DNA of 8,191 nucleotides from UBA6624 sp964343345 [NCBI: uncultured bacterium] (lineage in GTDB: Bacteria; UBP7; UBA6624): contig CAYFJE010000048.1 in the NCBI GenBank assembly GCA_964343345.1, positions 1 to 8,191 on the forward strand, read 5' to 3'. The first letter of the stretch is position 1; each line of letters opens with the position of its first letter. Made by a program: the position numbers and the translations under genes. Under the pieces are notes generated by a model. That model was not told the DNA's origin and searched no databases. It saw only the letters and a list, made by a program, of their open reading frames with translations. Of the stretch, positions 7,701-8,191 are shown piece by piece.

Positions 7701-8062
7701 ATAATGGTTGGACTGAGTTTTCAGACCATAACATACAAACATATTCTTTATCTTGGCAACCTAACTCTTTATCGATTAGTGGCAGATATAGTTCACGGTC
7801 TTCATTTAATCAAAATGGAGAAGAGAATATTGCAATCAAATCTCTTAGGCTTGGTTATCAGTACAAAAAATGGAACATCACTGCCGAAGATAGATTTATG
7901 TATGGGGATGTAAACGAATCTGGATATAGGTTTGAGATAGGACGTTTGATTACAGACGGCTTAAGGGTTGTTATTGGTTATTCTGACGGTGGTGCAGATG
8001 ATATGTTCTTAACCCCAGATGGACATGACGGTCTCTACTTGAGATTTTCCGGCGCTTTTTGA
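4799..8062 (+). CDS. large predicted outer-membrane beta-barrel protein with Ig-like and SdrD/Cna-B-like domains
   Basis: 1087 aa from ATG 4799; I do not recognise a named family for the whole chain. Seen, in order: a short hydrophobic stretch (3-13) with no basic residue before it; a region (about 20-85) holding the only two cysteines, C37 and C57; an Ig-like beta-rich region (about 90-195); an SdrD/Cna-B-like domain (about 202-293) with the calcium-type loop DENEDGFYDEKE (210-221) and then TDKNGRFHIDGLAPG (239-253); finally about 785 residues of alternating polar and hydrophobic short strands, rich in Gly, Asn, Ser, Trp and Tyr, ending in LYLRFSGAF. A terminal Phe with alternating aromatics is the usual Bam-recognised signal of outer-membrane barrels. 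Related segments recur inside the barrel (LxWxP turns, FNxSDF, LGxG). Inference: an outer-membrane protein with an N-terminal periplasmic part. No TonB plug, usher or autotransporter signature is seen, so transport, adhesion or structural roles remain open. TTG 4796 directly before the ATG is a possible alternative start; an in-frame TAG at 4787 rules out anything longer. The following gene starts at or just after its stop. Confidence 0.9.
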   Translation: MSFLFNLFLFFVLMNEEGRLSLSEDVFVKFSETSVRCLDPKSGEEVSEEKIDLGVSCIAEIKNEKGISYQYLHPKMSIDWEALSFNDVGLVVTPERTQLIMAEPLKLQVSITVPNGLPAGSELSFKAPRGVKLNNEESRILLPQLNPGEVHLIELDMKNYDMTQHGSKSLEMFVSTPQGTIVSNRSNVNVQVLPNRLFSLGMIVGKSWLDENEDGFYDEKELGVQGLVLKFENGTTVKTDKNGRFHIDGLAPGSRVVEVFSGVPQGWGPKIGFEIQDILILPGGLATLNIPLVKQEHPWKRKGGFGAIGSLSFGGSTTSMGGSFRYISNYSGINMELSYSDGLRDWNDRSINRNQGLDFSRHNYLFADSSTTSHSYGTGFSWNVSSSNASIRYGNVRSKDTSLAFARHDLSFEGYEVNWNKNNTSVVSTLSEHPVQKTKDIFKNNNGFVYRLRNVDRKENSIQVHLDINRFDGSFAGSWKLDDSIHYVHEGGAIRLLYPLADIAQEKYGHLNGEELSLKVSYDWILQEDDGGTWTTKVKHNLGNGWKFGITKVNEARQLGDYQLEGHNISFNHSDFSFGYQQARTKSSDTGEYISEDGGVTFDYVDVIDGDWNKSDKFNASLNAGNLGNFSYSHSNMQQGFSSKDVWVGQDKKISEIGFNNSDFLGFFGASAHFYNEEHSLSQNIYKRSKIDLSKNIKGFGQLTFSKESRKDPNLLEEKLNTYLNKDLGHGINFQFRNTNVLKAQNSGIVDEKEFKFFGSSSKGNWNLRKLENIYQHYSELNIKGNFFTKDLDLKLSRDVRSSWTDPKHKLQMFKYEKSVNGALSVSVTDVIEEQGRWLSLREDLNLNWKPNSSNNINANIVLTGNEVSDDQWEGYNLGGNHVLDGWNVNWGANQYLNPFNNHHRHKTLESRITKSLNSATKYSFSTDRKRETSVENTLKEYTKLASSLVWSPSKNLSLSGSTLEIRDNGWTEFSDHNIQTYSLSWQPNSLSISGRYSSRSSFNQNGEENIAIKSLRLGYQYKKWNITAEDRFMYGDVNESGYRFEIGRLITDGLRVVIGYSDGGADDMFLTPDGHDGLYLRFSGAF
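5426..5461 (+). other. EF-hand-type calcium loop in the SdrD/Cna-B-like domain
   Basis: Encodes D-E-N-E-D-G-F-Y-D-E-K-E (residues 210-221 of the barrel protein). Positions 1, 3, 5, 9 and 12 carry D, N, D, D and E, with Gly at 6, the canonical calcium-coordinating pattern also seen in SdrD B-repeats. Calcium binding is inferred from this pattern. Confidence 0.7.
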
Positions 8063-8064
8063 TT

Positions 8065-8191
8065 TTGAAAAATTTTGTGAATTTCTGGATTAAAAAAGGT
8101 GTAATTATCGACCATCCTGAATCTGTATACATTGGCGAAAATGTTGTAATTGAGGAAGGCGCAATCATTCACCCTTTTTCCACAATAAGAG
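8065..8191 (+). CDS. GlmU C-terminal-like left-handed beta-helix acyltransferase, 3' end outside window
   Basis: The frame is open from 8029 to the window edge. It encodes FWIKKGVIIDHPESVYIG followed by NVVIEEGAIIHPFSTIR, which matches the start of the left-handed beta-helix half of GlmU (its GVTIIDP...TYI...V.IG..T.I.P pattern), with hexapeptide repeats beginning. In full GlmU this is preceded by about 230 residues of UDP-GlcNAc pyrophosphorylase; here stop codons at 7984, 7999 and 8026 in this frame exclude such a domain. So it is probably a stand-alone acetyltransferase-type protein, perhaps making GlcNAc-1-phosphate precursor for peptidoglycan and LPS, or another sugar-nucleotide acyltransferase. 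The start is unsettled: TTG 8065 is chosen, with TTG 8059 (sharing TTGA with the previous stop) and GTG 8077 as alternatives; none has a Shine-Dalgarno. Tight spacing suggests co-transcription with the barrel gene. Confidence 0.7.
   Translation, partial: MKNFVNFWIKKGVIIDHPESVYIGENVVIEEGAIIHPFSTIR

Noticed and set aside
7704-7913. Small + strand open frame within the barrel gene
   Set aside because: It lies wholly inside the barrel coding region in another frame, and its residues show no domain or signal.
4799-8062. Barrel protein as a fimbrial usher, TonB-dependent receptor or autotransporter
   Set aside because: No usher N-terminal or plug motifs, no TonB box or plug domain before the barrel, and no long beta-helix passenger with a roughly 300-residue C-terminal translocator are visible. 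This rests on reading by eye and a profile search could overturn it.
7971-8168. Minus-strand open frame over the junction of the barrel gene and the last gene
   Set aside because: The + strand here encodes the barrel's C-terminal signal and a clear GlmU-type beta-helix start, so this is a shadow.

Overview
The window is an AT-rich bacterial segment that is almost fully coding. It carries five complete or nearly complete genes plus the start of a sixth at the right edge. No stretch longer than about 110 bases lacks a gene, and I see no rRNA, tRNA, CRISPR array or insertion sequence. The source is a diderm (Gram-negative) bacterium that makes LPS: there is a Kdo transferase (WaaA), an O-antigen ligase/polymerase-type membrane protein and a very large predicted outer-membrane beta-barrel. 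TGA is used as a stop (gdhA, the barrel gene), which fits genetic code 11. The phylum cannot be fixed from this sequence alone.

Layout, left to right. (1) The 3' part of a Wzy_C/O-antigen-ligase family gene on +, whose frame is open to the window edge. (2) After 45 bases, gdhA on + (glutamate dehydrogenase, probably NADP type, 446 aa), with a clear ribosome binding site that sets the start at 1535. (3) Twelve bases later, waaA on + (Kdo transferase, 420 aa). (4) pyrE on - (orotate phosphoribosyltransferase, 193 aa), which converges on waaA and overlaps it tail to tail by 44 bases. (5) A 110-base divergent intergenic region with a TATAAT for pyrE and two adjacent perfect inverted repeats in front of the next gene. 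(6) A 1087-aa + gene encoding a short hydrophobic N-terminus, an Ig-like region, an SdrD/Cna-B-like domain with an EF-hand-type calcium loop, and a predicted C-terminal barrel of about 785 residues ending in Phe. (7) Immediately after it, the start of a left-handed beta-helix protein resembling the acetyltransferase half of GlmU, with no room for a pyrophosphorylase half.

Functionally, WaaA, the O-antigen ligase-like protein, the barrel protein and the GlmU-like protein all point to building or decorating the outer membrane. gdhA and pyrE are central nitrogen and pyrimidine metabolism genes set among them. The part least explained by known families is the barrel protein: I recognise its domain types but not a named family for the whole architecture. 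It is the best candidate here for something undescribed.
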